From Stratiolaelaps scimitus (taxonomy: Eukaryota; Arthropoda; Arachnida; Mesostigmata; Laelapidae): a DNA stretch of 64,000 nt. Of this stretch, positions 50,369-61,330 are shown one piece after another; position 1 is the first letter of the stretch; each line of letters starts with the position of its first letter. The notes beneath the pieces were generated by a model, which saw nothing but the letters and a program-made list of their open reading frames with translations, was not told the origin of the DNA and made no database searches. A program made the translations under genes and the position numbers. The stretch lies in contig JABWDB010000006.1 of assembly GCA_019614645.1 (NCBI GenBank), forward strand, positions 2,108,001 to 2,172,000. The letters run 5' to 3'.

Positions 50369-50695
50369 TCATAGTCGAGTGTTGACAGACTCATAATGAT
50401 GAGTCGAATGGCCAAAAGCAGCATTTAACACATCACGAAACCGTGGCGTGATGACATATCCACGTCGACGTCGATCGGACAGAGTCGGACCGACTAAATT
50501 TGACGGATGAATCAGCCAAGAATGAGACACCGTACTGGGCGCCAGAAACCTATTTGACTTTGAGCGACTTTCGGCTGAATGCTGGCCGCGTTGTTTTCTG
50601 GTGGTATCGGACGAATCTGTAAACTCTGTGTCAGATTGTCGTACGATTGCGGCACGATTTAACTGCGGATTGATCTGAACTGCTATAGTGGCCAT
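50369..50695 (-). CDS. Candidate 108-residue Cys-free ORF
   Basis: An ATG with G at +4 opens 108 codons starting MATIAVQINPQLNRAAIVRQ. It is rich in Ser, Thr and Arg with no Cys, and includes an RRRRGYVI stretch. Composition is more protein-like than chance frames of similar length. There is no signal peptide, membrane segment or known domain. The frame ends at TGA, and two other open frames follow on the same strand. It could be a short gene, a transposon relic, or chance. Confidence 0.22.
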   Translation of the reverse strand: MATIAVQINPQLNRAAIVRQSDTEFTDSSDTTRKQRGQHSAESRSKSNRFLAPSTVSHSWLIHPSNLVGPTLSDRRRRGYVITPRFRDVLNAAFGHSTHHYESVNTRL

Positions 50696-50827
50696 AGGGC
50701 TGTTCCCCTATGACAAAATGGTCGGACAACAGTTCCAACTCATTTCAATATCTGTACCAAGAGAGCGTTCTTCAGTCAGCCTTAAGAACTTCTGGAGACG
50801 CTTGTAACATTTCAAATTAATCCCTGG

Positions 50828-50852
50828 TATATATATATATACATATATATAT
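50828..50852. repeat. (TA)n microsatellite
   Basis: TA run with one TACA interruption. Confidence 0.85.
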
Positions 50853-51330
50853 GTAAAAGCAAGGACATCTTATTTTTTATTTTAGATTATCGACTTTATT
50901 GTCCTTCATTTCTCAGACCTAACTTCTTCATTCCGCACATCGACCTTAGTGTATGCTAACGGCGGCCAGGATAACCAGAGCACATGAATCGACTTCTTTT
51001 GTTAAACGAATCCCGCAACAGGAGATTTCATGGGTTGTCATGGATTAACAATAACTTTATTGACAAATCTGCAAGTAAATGTCGAGAATGTGACAATCTA
51101 CTGGGTTTAGCATATGTGCAACGTACTCGATGGATGAAAATACAATATGAACAATCTTCCCCCCCCCCGAAAACAGGCATTTCAATTATCACTCCTGTAT
51201 TTTTCGCGCTCTATTAACAACGCTCTGCTGTTCCATTTCTATTGTTGTTCTACTTATCTAATTATGGCATCATCATTATCATACAATAAATAACGACCGT
51301 GTGTGTCCCGAGCATGGTCATGAATGTGAT

Positions 51331-51360
51331 GGATGCACGGGCGGTTCGATTCCCGTCTAT
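51331..51360 (+). other. Isolated tRNA B-box-like word
   Basis: GGGCGGTTCGATTCCCGTC contains a consensus pol III B-box (GGTTCGATTCC). The expected T-arm stem only partly pairs and no clear A-box precedes it, so this is not a tRNA gene. It may be a decayed SINE head. Confidence 0.25.
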
Positions 51361-51546
51361 AACAGGACACAATCGATAGATGGACAGATAGATGACACGA
51401 GTGATTCGCCGGAGGGGGCAAGACATCCCTCCCACCCTCTTCTCTATCCCTGTGGTGAAGCGGCGCCATCGCGTGCACTGTATCATGATCGCATGGATAG
51501 GTGACTCCGTTGTTCTACTCAGCTGATTAATTCGAACGTTTGGCCA

Positions 51547-51795
51547 ATGGCTATGGCTCAACCCGTTGACCGTTGGCTCTGCTCGGCAATTCACGTTTGC
51601 AGAGCATACCACATCTGGATACTGGGCTACAAATCGTTGAGGCTGCTAAATCGGGGACACACGCTGTATTTGTTGCCATTTGTCTGCTTTAGCCTGACAT
51701 GGGCGTTTGTCCTTTCAAATTACCTGATGCTGAATACGCTTGCCGCTTGCCACAATGTTCTTTACGATAGGGGATATATAATGTGTAATATTTAG
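51547..51795 (+). CDS. Candidate 82-residue membrane ORF
   Basis: The ATG context GGCCAATGGC is favourable. The 82-codon frame begins MAMAQPVDRWLCSAIHVCRA and contains a hydrophobic stretch of about 22 residues in its second half (LYLLPFVCFSLTWAFVLSNY onward), long enough for one membrane span. No signal peptide or family is recognised. It contains five Cys and three Trp, which is typical of chance frames, so I rank it low. Confidence 0.17.
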   Translation: MAMAQPVDRWLCSAIHVCRAYHIWILGYKSLRLLNRGHTLYLLPFVCFSLTWAFVLSNYLMLNTLAACHNVLYDRGYIMCNI

Positions 51796-52694
51796 CAGAA
51801 ATATACGGATGAACCGAGCCGAAAGCTGAGCAGCCGAAAGTTGGCTGTCTGACAGCGGTCGAGATGAACAGTTGAGATATCCTCGAATGCTACTGCAGAC
51901 ATTGAAGTAATATTTTTCAGATTATTTTTCCGATTTTCAGTTGGCTTTTATAGATAAAAAATATTATAGATAATAATAATAATAATAGAGTATTATGTCA
52001 ATTTCAATCGAGTGGTGCCAGTGGTTCCATTGAAATAGGGGTCAATAATGACTGCATTCCCGCTCTTGTTCATACACTTCTCGGTCTAGAGATTTTTGGT
52101 TGTGTAACAGAGTTTGTGGTACATGTGTATACAATACACTGTTTAATTGATTAGTGCCGTTGTATACAGGACACACGCTGACTTAACAAGAATCGATATT
52201 TATTATCGCTATTTTCGGCTAGCTGTTTAGTTGTGCGGTTCAATAAACGAAATCAACCAACACTCCAAAGGCATTCGTGTGATGTATTATACAATGAGTA
52301 TGTTACAACGTTGAAAATCTAAGATGTTATCTGACTGTTATCGCACGCGTATCTCGATGCTGAAAAGGCACTATGTTCAACGAAGGGATTATCTTCGTGT
52401 ACAGTTCGTTGGAGAGGGATTTAATATTATAGTTTCGATTTGTATGCGCCCTTTGCGTTTGAAGTAAATTTCCTCCGCTCAAAAAAAATATATATATGTA
52501 ATATTACATATAGTGGATTGATAAGCTGACGGCCGCTGCCCCACGCTTTAGATAGTGGAATACTTTTAATATTATCGGAAGACACCAGCAGCTTGCCTAC
52601 AATGGCATTAATCCTATCCGTGTTTGGGTTTGATCATAAATATATATGGTCATTTATTTAAATTGCTGTCGTTTCGTTTTCATTTTAGTTGCTA

Positions 52695-52860
52695 CCGTAG
52701 GTAAACAGCACCTATAGTTCAATACGCTATCCGATATCTCATTATATCATAGGGTCATTAGCTGTGTCGACTACAGCGCTCAGACATTATCCTCGATGTG
52801 GCAGTTACCTTGCAACTTGTGCCGTATACATTTCACGTCAATCGGTGTTCGTAGCATGAA
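52695..52860 (-). repeat. Left arm of a 166-bp inverted repeat
   Basis: This segment is the reverse complement of 53990-54155 with 16 mismatches in 166 positions and no gaps, about 90% identical. The inner 80 or so bases differ at only about three positions, the outer 85 at about 13. Read on the minus strand, the inner part holds a short frame containing TPIDVKCIRHKLQGNCHIED, followed by V and a stop, and an acceptor-like CACTTTTAG precedes it. See the right arm for interpretation. Confidence 0.95.
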
Positions 52861-53989
52861 AGCTAAAAGTGCCGCCAGCAAAATACAAGTCGTTTTTTCT
52901 TCTTGCTTAGTGTAAGACGGCGGATCCTTTCACTGTTTCCGTCAATGTATTCCTGCGTCGAATGTTCGTATTTTTTTTTGAAGAGGTTGAGGAATAAAAT
53001 CTTTAAAAAGACACCACAGCTTCACGTCTTAGGTATTCACAATTGAATACCATCAAAATGATATCAGCACCGATTCTAATTTGGCACTATGGGGCAGTAC
53101 GAACATTTCGTACTGTGTGATTTTGTTGCGGCCATAGGTGTGATATCAGATCCATTCGATGAGAGAGAAAAGTGGACGATCATTACCATTTATGGTGGAA
53201 TTTTTTTAGAGGGTATTGCGAACCTTGATTCAAAAGGCAGAGAAACATTTTGTTGTGTCAAAGTACATACAAATCAAGTTCTCTCGTATATGCATATATA
53301 TATATATGCGTTCACTCATCATATACTTAAATAAATGTTGGATCTGTATGACTCAGACAATGCATGCATTAACGATTGATATAAATGCTGATAATAGTTT
53401 GTAAAAGTGGTAAAATGGAACTCGGAATAACATCTATATATATATATATATATATAGTATTGTATGGATGTTGTGTCACCTGTGCCAGATATACTGCGTA
53501 ATCGTTATCTAGGCATCATTATATATTATTGTTCTACCTCTGCCGTGTAGTTGTAGTAGTAGTGGTATTCTTATTCTTGTCGCCGTCGTCGACAACGGCA
53601 ATATCATCTGATTTTATTTTCCTGCTATCATATTGGCGACATCCAGTCTCCATCGTTTCAAATTATATCTAGATGTTGCGTCTGCGTATCCCCATTGCTG
53701 CTTTTTTTTGAGAGGAGGACATTTTCTTCTTCCATTGGTGCTAAACAATATCAACTGTACCGAAAATGTTTTTCATCGTAATCTCTTCTCTCGTGCTCGG
53801 TATCGAACAGGGAATATGCTTATCTGTATTGAAATAAAAAGAAATACTTTTATATTTGCCTATATCGTATAATTAGGGGCGTTGTGCGCCGCCATTGTTC
53901 TGTATTGTTGTCGATCCACGACGATATTTACTCCGTGTTTTTCGTTCGAATTTCCATTGAAACGAATGGCGGATGTTTCGAATATCGAA
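52861..53989. other. Spacer between the inverted repeat arms
   Basis: 1129 bases of AT-rich DNA with TA runs at 53289-53307 and 53434-53456. The plus frame at 53089-53334 is open but has no recognisable domain, and no transposase motif is visible. The spacer would hold both promoters if the arms are the 3' ends of two divergent genes. Confidence 0.5.
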
Positions 53990-54155
53990 TTCATGCTACA
54001 AACACCGATTGACGTGAAATGTATACGGCACAAGTTGCAAGGCAACTTCCACATCGAGGATAATGTCTGACGGCGGCAGTCGACCCAGCTAATGACGGTA
54101 TGATATATTGAGATATCGGACAGCGTATTGAACTACAGGTGCTGCTCTCCTACGG
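53990..54155 (+). repeat. Right arm of a 166-bp inverted repeat
   Basis: Inverted copy of 52695-52860. On the plus strand the inner half continues a frame with MADVSNIEF then MLQTPIDVKCIRHKLQGNFH, ending IEDNV and a stop inside the arm. The uneven divergence, low in the inner frame-bearing half and high beyond the stop, would fit two divergently oriented copies of a terminal exon with its 3' UTR. The alternative is a DNA transposon with long terminal inverted repeats, but no target-site duplication was found at the outer edges. Confidence 0.95.
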
Positions 54156-56610
54156 CAAAGTTCATTCGGGAAATACACGTTTCCATCCACAGAAGTGCCA
54201 ATAGATTCCACAGGATTTAGCACGGATACGAGCAATATGTTGGACCCCCTGCTTACGTTTGAATGCTAACCTATAGTCGATAAATGCACCTGCCTCTTGT
54301 TGCTAGTCTTAGCTTCAGACTACGATTTTAGATTTGTCGTGAACAATGCAATGTGCGATATTTCTAAATTTTCAACTTATGCAAATTCCGCTGGCTAACC
54401 CCGCCTCCCTCTATTATGCTGCAAACGTTACGGCGGATCGCCCGTAAATTCTCGAGTTTTGATATGACAATGTAATGTCTGCTGGAATGATGTCGTTATC
54501 ATGAGTAGGGCCTGTTAGAGGTTGTGCTAACTAGAGACAAGCGTTTGAGCTTTCACCGGGCCAATTGACAGTCGCCAGCCGATCGACTATACCGAATGAT
54601 AATGAACACGGCCCAACCTCTGAAACACAGTGTATGCCTTGCTAAAGCTTCCCATGAGATTAACAGTGAGACTTCGCTGTGATAATAATCTATTTATAGC
54701 CGGTTTCTAGCAATTATACGAATATATGGTCGTGTTGGAGTGTCGCTGATGCATTACTACATTAAGGCCACAATTAGCTGTCTAGTGCGAGGCGTGTCTC
54801 TGTGTTAAACTTTCAAAGATCCATTATCGACGGATCATTCCTGTATGACACTCTATCTCCTAACCGTATCGTAATTACGTTCGTTCTTCATTGGCATTTG
54901 TGCGGCCTATTTTCAGAGAGCACGTCTTATCTCTCTCCTACAATAAGGCACCGACTATTCTACAATGCGATGTCACGTCCTCTTGAATTGATCTTCTCTG
55001 CACATTTTAGATGAACTGAATGCGAACTGTGCTGCTATCGAGGGCTGATGATAACCACAAGCTTGATACGGAAAAAGCACACGTTAGATCTAGACGTGCA
55101 AACTCAACGAAGTCATTTGTATTATTGCCACCTAAATATTGTAAACATATTTGGGTGGTTCCTGGGTGGTTGTTTAGGAGACGTATTTCTAGGAGTGCGG
55201 AAATTCGCTTTGTAGATTTTTTCGAAGCGTTCTATGAGAGAGAGAGAGAGAGGCAGAAATGCTCACACGATCTCGCAAAATAGATTTCCGCAGTGCAGTT
55301 GATGCCCGTTGACGTAACCGTTCAATTTCTTTTTTGTTATTTATATGTGACTAAAGCAGATGCTACTTCGTGTCATTCCACATGAGACCCCGTCTGAGAG
55401 CGGCGCTAATTTGAGCTTTCTAATTATCCCGATCCAGAAAAATGGAAATCGTTCGTGCGTCTGGGAAAAATTCTCGCTTAGGAAACATTTCATAGGGAGT
55501 CCTTCCCTTCTGTATTATTTCGGGACGTTACATCTTGTCCGCCATCGCAAATCGAGCCTCTTCGGTACAACGATGAACTCTCCTCACACCGATCGCTCCT
55601 TAGTGGAAACTCGCAAGTGTGAATCGATCAATCATACGCCAGCGGGTGAACACGTACTTCGAATCTGCAATGTCAGTGAGCTTCGTAGAAGCCTCAAGCA
55701 GGTCTTATTATTATTATGGCGTTTCACACTGCATTTTACTTGCTGCACTCCATTGCCAATTGCTACACTCTATAGCGTTCGCTTTCAAGTTATCTTCCAA
55801 TGTGATCCGGTCTGTCCCGAAAGTCGTTCCCTGCCAGATCCATCCCATCTCGTGGCAATGTTCGGACCAGCAAAACGTATGAATGGTTGTTGTAGAGTCG
55901 TTTGATCTAACGAGGGATTCCCCTTGAACGCACGATTTTCCCGAATTGAAATCGAATGCCAAATGCATGCCGAAATGATCTGATAAGATCCTGTGTAGAA
56001 GCGTTACGCCTATGCACATGTTCAGCTGGGATCTGTCACTCGTATTCGTCACGAGTATTTGACGAAAAACACGAAGTGCTAGTTTTTACACCGGACTTGT
56101 TTAGTCGATCTTCGTACGCGTGTAGTGACGTTAGCATTGCGGTAATCTTACTGCGTGCTGTAGCGATCCTTCGTATGGAACTGTTGACTGAACGACGCCC
56201 CACTATAGTAAAGGTCATAAGGTGAATAGGATAATAACATCTTTATTTGATGAACGGAGAAGACGTATAGTTTTGCACAAATAGCAATAACGTCTGAAGC
56301 TATCCACTTACACGGAATTTCCGTGCGAGTTTCGCCATGCGCTTTTTGTCACCGTCGACGCCCAGGTTCAAATGTACCCGGACCCAAAAAATCATTTAGT
56401 ACCTGGGAGATATAAGGGTGGTGGCAAATTTTGGATCCATAAAGCCCATAGCCAGTAATAATAATAATATATAACACTACAATATATAACGAATTATTCA
56501 GTGTTCATTAACTTTGTGAAACGTGTCTGATTTGTTCAGATCTGATCTGAGTGTAGCAAAGGCTTTTAGTTTAATTCAAGGATGTCTAAAAAAGTAAAAT
56601 TTTCGCGCCT
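54156..56610. other. Non-coding stretch, long unsupported frame
   Basis: An ATG frame of 181 codons (55360-55905) starts directly after an acceptor-like site, but its composition is rich in Cys and His and shows no domain, so I do not call it. A GA run lies near 55228-55246. The rest is featureless. Confidence 0.45.
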
Positions 56611-56612
56611 TG

Positions 56613-56722
56613 TACATTTAACGGCCACAGAACTGCTTTCAGCATTGCTTCGTAAGACGGACCCCGTTAAATGCTAATGTGCAACGGCGGGCGTCGAACC
56701 CATGCACCTACATGTCTCCTCC
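56613..56722 (-). mobile_element. SINE fragment with partial tRNA head (copy B)
   Basis: Body words ATTTAACGGCCAC, CTGCTTTCAGCATTGCTTCG and AAGACGGACCCC match copy A. The head keeps the B-box region (complement of GTCGAACCCATGCACC) but diverges beyond CACCTAC, so the A-box is lost. No target-site duplication was found. It is an older copy than A. Confidence 0.8.
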
Positions 56723-56724
56723 GA

Positions 56725-58380
56725 TTCAGGAAGGTCTATCAATTGAAAATTGTTTTCTCCAGAAAGATATATAGTCCACCAAGTAAAAGGGAGCCTCTTA
56801 CCACAGCGAATCCACAAGAACGGCACGCCTCGTATTCTACGCTTACATATAACACTTACAATAGTCACGTCGTGAGAGTTCGCGCATGTCGATCCAACAA
56901 CACGTGTTTGATGTGCTTGTTTTGTGTGTGTTGAATGAACAGGATCTAGCGATGAATCTCTTCTATTGTCGTCTTACTCAACATTACCATCATCGACCTC
57001 CATTTCTTGCTGAATTTCGATGATGACGCGAAATTATTTCTGGACGTGCATTCGTACCCGTGTACGAGCGTACTATATGTGGTAACGCGTGCAATTACAG
57101 CGCAGCCCTCCCAGACACCGGAGCTGTATTCGAAATAGTCGGAGTAGGCCAAGAGGCTATGACGAGATTTCGGCTGCAATGCATAACGGACCATTCAAAG
57201 GTTCCGGCTGATCCGATCCATCGATGCTGCTGCCGGCACTACCGCCGCCGCCACCACCACATTACAATAAGCGTCATTTGGCTCTTCGTTTTTGCAGCAG
57301 TCTGAACCGAATATAAGCGAGCGAAAACTGATGGGAGAGTCGATGCACATTGGCTCGCTATGCGCCATGACGAGACCTGCGCCACTTCTGCACGGATTCC
57401 TTTGCATAGACTTCTGTTGATGTTGCCTGTTGTCGTTTCTAAAACGACAACAGCATCAACTTCTGCAAGAGTATCAACCGCATCAGCATCAACAATAACA
57501 ACGACGACGACAACGACAACGACAACAAGCGCAGCAATGCAGTAATGCCAATAGTAGCTTTGGTATGGGGGTCATGTCAGGCGTTTGACCCCGAAACGTT
57601 CGAGGAGGCGGCTACGGCGGAAAACACCGGCTTTCACGTAGTAGCGCCAGCGGCAGCAGCAGCAGCAGCAGCAGTTGCTCAGTTTAACAGAGGATCGGCA
57701 TAGCTTTCCGCTCGTCCGACCCGACTCTGACAACGATACGGCCACCGTGACGAAATTGACGTCAATTCTTCTGCTGTTACCGCCGTCGCCGCCGCCGACG
57801 GTGAATGCATGCAGGAAGACGTGTGTGTACGTAGATACGGACACACGTTTCGGCTCTGTACCGCCCGAAATTTCACTCTGTCCCGCACTTCACTACGCCT
57901 ATTACTGATGGGGGCGACTAATGTTAATGCTATTGTCGACGGTGGAAGTCATAATATAATGAGATAGTTTATTTATGTCGTGTGATGTTGTTTGGCGAGT
58001 CGATCTATTGGAATTAGCCCACATGTTAGGGTGGCGTTTGAACGGTGACGTTCTAGCGAAGCCAAAAACGCACAGCCCGAAATAGTGCCAGCCTCGGCAG
58101 CAAGAAACCAGACAGACAGACAGACGGACACTTGGATTGAATTGCCAAGCAGCTAAAAGAGTGCGGCTCGGTTCATCGAATAAATACTGACCACTGTGTA
58201 GCCTGGCGGCGTAATCAATTTGCTTTTAATTGGCAAGTAGCCGTACGCATGAGTCAACACCCCAAGCAGACAGTAATCACAATACAGTCGTGAACATTGA
58301 TGGTGTCGTCGGCACTAGGTCAGGTCGACTGGCGTCTCGTCGATCCCCGACGATTCATTGATGTCTGTGCTCGTGTGAGT
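56725..58380. other. Mostly non-coding, triplet repeats
   Basis: Contains an ACA/ACG-rich triplet tract near 57490-57530, CAG triplets at 57654-57674 and a hairpin at 57416-57460. Frames on both strands near 57570-57910 are open but triplet-driven. On the minus strand an AATAAA word (complement of 57968-57973) lies about 415 bases beyond the stop of the 58388-58546 ORF and could be its polyadenylation signal. Confidence 0.4.
57416..57460. repeat. Hairpin, 12-bp inner and 7-bp outer stems
   Basis: CTGTTGTCGTTT (57427-57438) pairs exactly with 57442-57453 around a 3-base loop. After a 4-base bulge on the left, GTTGATG (57416-57422) pairs exactly with CATCAAC (57454-57460). Nineteen pairs in 45 bases is notable, although part of it lies in a low-complexity triplet region. 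Confidence 0.8.
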
Positions 58381-58387
58381 CTTCTGT

Positions 58388-58546
58388 TCAAGAGAAAAAG
58401 GTCGCACAATTTGAATCATAGACAGTCATAGTCGACCATTTCGAATAGCCACAACGTCGACGTCCAGCAGTGAGGCGCTTGCGTAAAATCACGAAGAGGA
58501 TAAAGTTGCAAATTACGACGAGAATCGAAATAATGAACGCTTCCAT
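58388..58546 (-). CDS. Candidate single-pass membrane micropeptide or exon
   Basis: ATG with G at +4 opens 52 codons. Residues 3-21 (AFIISILVVICNFILFVIL) form one strong membrane span, followed at once by RKRLTAGRRR, a classic positive-inside stop-transfer signal. A short polar tail with SKWSTMTVYDSN follows. The expected topology is N-terminus outside, tail in the cytoplasm. Alternatively an acceptor inside the start (AATGGAAG) would make this the last coding exon of a larger membrane protein. A minus-strand AATAAA lies about 415 bases downstream. No named family is recognised. Confidence 0.35.
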   Translation of the reverse strand: MEAFIISILVVICNFILFVILRKRLTAGRRRCGYSKWSTMTVYDSNCATFFS

Positions 58547-58599
58547 TCGATCAAAGTAAGCCCGAAAAAATCAATCGCGAATAATTAACGAAACGATTA

Positions 58600-60010
58600 C
58601 ACCGACGTCGTGTTTCTCAGCTTTTCGCCAGTCAACTACGAATAGCCCAAGTTTGAACGGCGATTAATATTGAGCTGGTTTGAGGGGCGCATTGAGAAGT
58701 ACGAAGAAGTACACTGCCAAATATGAATTATTTTCGATTTCACTTGTGGTGCGAGTCGTCGGCATAAAGGGCACATATACAACAATTTCGGGGTCTTAAC
58801 AGCGTACACGCTGGTCTCGTCCTATGCAAATCGTGGTCTGTTACCCGTTGTAACGAAGCTACATGTGTTATGTTCAGAGAAACGGGAAGGCGTTGGTGTC
58901 AGTCATTCGTCAGTTATCTGAAGGAAGTCAATGTACGACTCTTTCTGGCGCCCTATTCCGTATACGTCCATTCTGTTATAGGGTCGCGTTGAAAATGTAC
59001 AAGTAAACGCGAGACATTACGGTACGTTGAGACTGTTTAGCATAGCTTGCTCAGCACGTGGTGGTAATCGATCTGCGCAGTGACCACGTGCGTCTGATGA
59101 GTATCATTCGATAGTGATCTACAAGTTCAGGCGACGAACGTTTCACAAAGGCGCATTATTCTACGCGTATCCAGACGCTCAATACGCTACGCTTTACATA
59201 TCACATACACGTACAAGTCATTGCATAATACGTGAATCGATCTTAGATAACGAAATGCGTGTTGTCGTTTTTCAAAGGTCTGCACAATTTTACCTAATAT
59301 TCGATTCCGCTCGACACGAGAACTGCTATTCTCTCTGGCCACGCCACATTTTAAGAAGCATCGCTTGTGACCCTCAGAATCAAACCTGATGTTCCCGGAT
59401 TGCGTTCAAATGTATATCTCCCTTTCTGCCTTCTCGTCCACTCACGAACTATAGCGGGGATAGCGGTCAGACCGTTGTGTGCAAAAGCCCATCGCCGTCA
59501 GAATAATAACGCCCCCTATTTTCAACTAACAGAGCAACATCACATAACAGCACATCACAGCAGTGATATATCACATTGTCTTTGTCTTCCAAAGCATAGT
59601 GAACATCCCCGTACCAGTTTTTCACCGACAGTGATGACGCTTGTCGGTCTATATATATATATATATGGTCCACATAACAAGTTGACCACGATTAGCATTC
59701 TAAAATCTAAATAACACAAGGCATACGTGTGAGGTATACGTGAATGGAGCGAGAGATTGCTACATTCAACGCTCATTTCTAGAAGCAACAGCGACAAATA
59801 GACAAACACCGACAGAGACGAATCGCACGCAAATGTTTGTCCTCAGGTGTTCGACGTCGAGCGGCGTCGGAAATCGTCCCCATAAACGATATCCTTGAAA
59901 CTTGGCCACGATATGAGACACTGCAATGTTGAAATAACGGCGGGAGCGAATCGTTCTTCCGGTTGTTGACACCGCTTTCGTGTAATTTTGCCTCGTGTAG
60001 CATTGCGGAG
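58600..60010. other. Non-coding or uncertain stretch
   Basis: A minus-strand frame open for 99 codons (about 59779-60075) overlaps the end of the next candidate in another frame and has no domain. A TA run lies at 59649-59667. Confidence 0.4.
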
Positions 60011-60017
60011 TGGTCAT

Positions 60018-60188
60018 TCAGGAAGTCTGTCGCTCTGGAGCCCCATCCGCAAACCTCGACGTGAGCGGTGACAATTTTGCCTTTTCGGCGTCGTCATTAG
60101 ACGGCGATGCTCTTGGCTGGTTCATACTGCTCACCCCATAGTGGTTAGTTGGCGGCCCGGTGGAGGGGACCGGTGCTTGCATACTCAT
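60018..60188 (-). CDS. Candidate 56-residue Pro/Ser/Ala-rich ORF or exon
   Basis: ATG opens a 56-codon frame starting MSMQAPVPSTGPPTNHYG, rich in Pro, Ser and Ala with no Cys and one His, like a disordered N-terminus. A donor-like GTGAGC follows the TATGGG at residue 18, so only the first part may be coding. The same frame is open upstream for a further 85 codons or so, past an acceptor-like TTTTTTTTGCGGCAG. No domain is recognised, and the plus strand here has a competing frame (60397-60537). Confidence 0.25.
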   Translation of the reverse strand: MSMQAPVPSTGPPTNHYGVSSMNQPRASPSNDDAEKAKLSPLTSRFADGAPERQTS

Positions 60189-60396
60189 GCGGTGGCGAAC
60201 AATTAGTAGCGAACAAAGCGAAGAAAAATAAATTAGCTCATTTTGGTGGTGATAAGATGACGATGGCTGATAGCCGAGAAGCTGCCGCAAAAAAAAAGTG
60301 GACGTGAGTAAAGCGAAACTGCTGGCAGAATCAGCTACGTGAAGCTGTGGCGCATATATAGAATTAGATGGTGGTGGTCGAGGGTCGGGGGTCGAG

Positions 60397-60537
60397 ATGG
60401 GGATCGGTTGCGGTAACCGGTTGTGGAAATCAACTGAGAGGGTTAGTTACATTTGCATGCGTAATGTTAAATCGCAGCTGCATGAAACGACGATAATTAT
60501 TAGATTGTTACGTAGTGGGGAACTCGTAGCCAAGTGA
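60397..60537 (+). CDS. Candidate short ORF with N-myristoylation-like start
   Basis: ATG opens 46 codons starting MGIGCGNRLWKSTERVSY. Gly2, Ser/Thr-rich spacing and Cys5 resemble dual myristoylation and palmitoylation signals, although position 6 is Gly rather than the preferred Ser. A strong donor, CAA before GTGAGTGA (60534), lies three codons before the stop. Joining it directly to the PH exon at 61331 would give a stop, so the phases are incompatible. It overlaps an open minus-strand frame. Confidence 0.2.
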   Translation: MGIGCGNRLWKSTERVSYICMRNVKSQLHETTIIIRLLRSGELVAK

Positions 60538-60673
60538 GTGATAGCGTGATGTTGCGCATGTCATGAGACTACTCGAGTAAATGCGAGCAAAGCTTGTTAT
60601 TAAAAGGGCAACAATGAAGACACACTAGAACTATGAGCAAAGGAAGATGATCATCTATGGACTAGGCGCCTCG

Positions 60674-60860
60674 TCGAGCTCATTGGCCTGGTGGTGCATT
60701 CGTCTAGGCGTTGCAACGGGAAGAGACGTGTTGTTGGACGGGTTTGATCCCCACCGTCGCACATTTCCAGTCAGCCGAAAATAGGTTTTAGTTTTAGACT
60801 ATGCACCCCGCTGTAAAGAAGCTGATTTCAGTAAAGCTTCAGAGGATTTTATTTATTGAA
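60674..60860 (+). mobile_element. tRNA-derived SINE, variant body (copy E)
   Basis: The head has an A-box-like TGGCCTGGTGG and a B-box GGGTTTGATCCCC (60740-60752), and continues with CACCGTCGCACATTT, matching copy A beyond the tRNA part. The body after about 60775 does not clearly match the other copies, so this looks like a mosaic or different subfamily sharing the head. The insertion point and 3' end are not certain, and no target-site duplication was seen. Confidence 0.7.
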
Positions 60861-61330
60861 AATATATTCCTTGGCCATATTTGGCACCAGGGCTGAGTGT
60901 CTGTTATACGATTCAGCTCGTAATAGAACAACTCGTGTCGACTCGGAGTTCATCTGGCGCAATTTCAGGTGCATCTCATATTCTGCTGATCCTTTTCAAT
61001 TTGTCCTTTTCTAGGTCTCTGGCAAAAGCTATTCTGTAAAGTTGTGCCGCTCGATTCTTTGCAAATTTCTTGCGTGTTCGTTCTAGAATTCTCAAACGAG
61101 TTCGTGCCGTTCGTCACAAGGTGTTTCCGCTTAAATCCGTTGTCGACATTTTCAAACATGTGCGACAACCCTCTGCTAGCGTTTGTTGTTAGGCTAACGA
61201 CTCGGCGTGCCTAATGGAGCTGTCAGCCGATTGTTCTGTTGTAGAAATTTGTTTGTCGTATAGGTAGCCTCATAGGCGTCCGCAGGCCACGACACCATCT
61301 GACAATGTCCCATGCTTCGTTTTGTTTCAG

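Noticed and set aside
55360..55905. 181-codon ATG frame directly after an acceptor-like site
   Set aside because: Its composition is rich in Cys and His and typical of random frames, no domain is seen, and one such frame is close to chance expectation in this much DNA.
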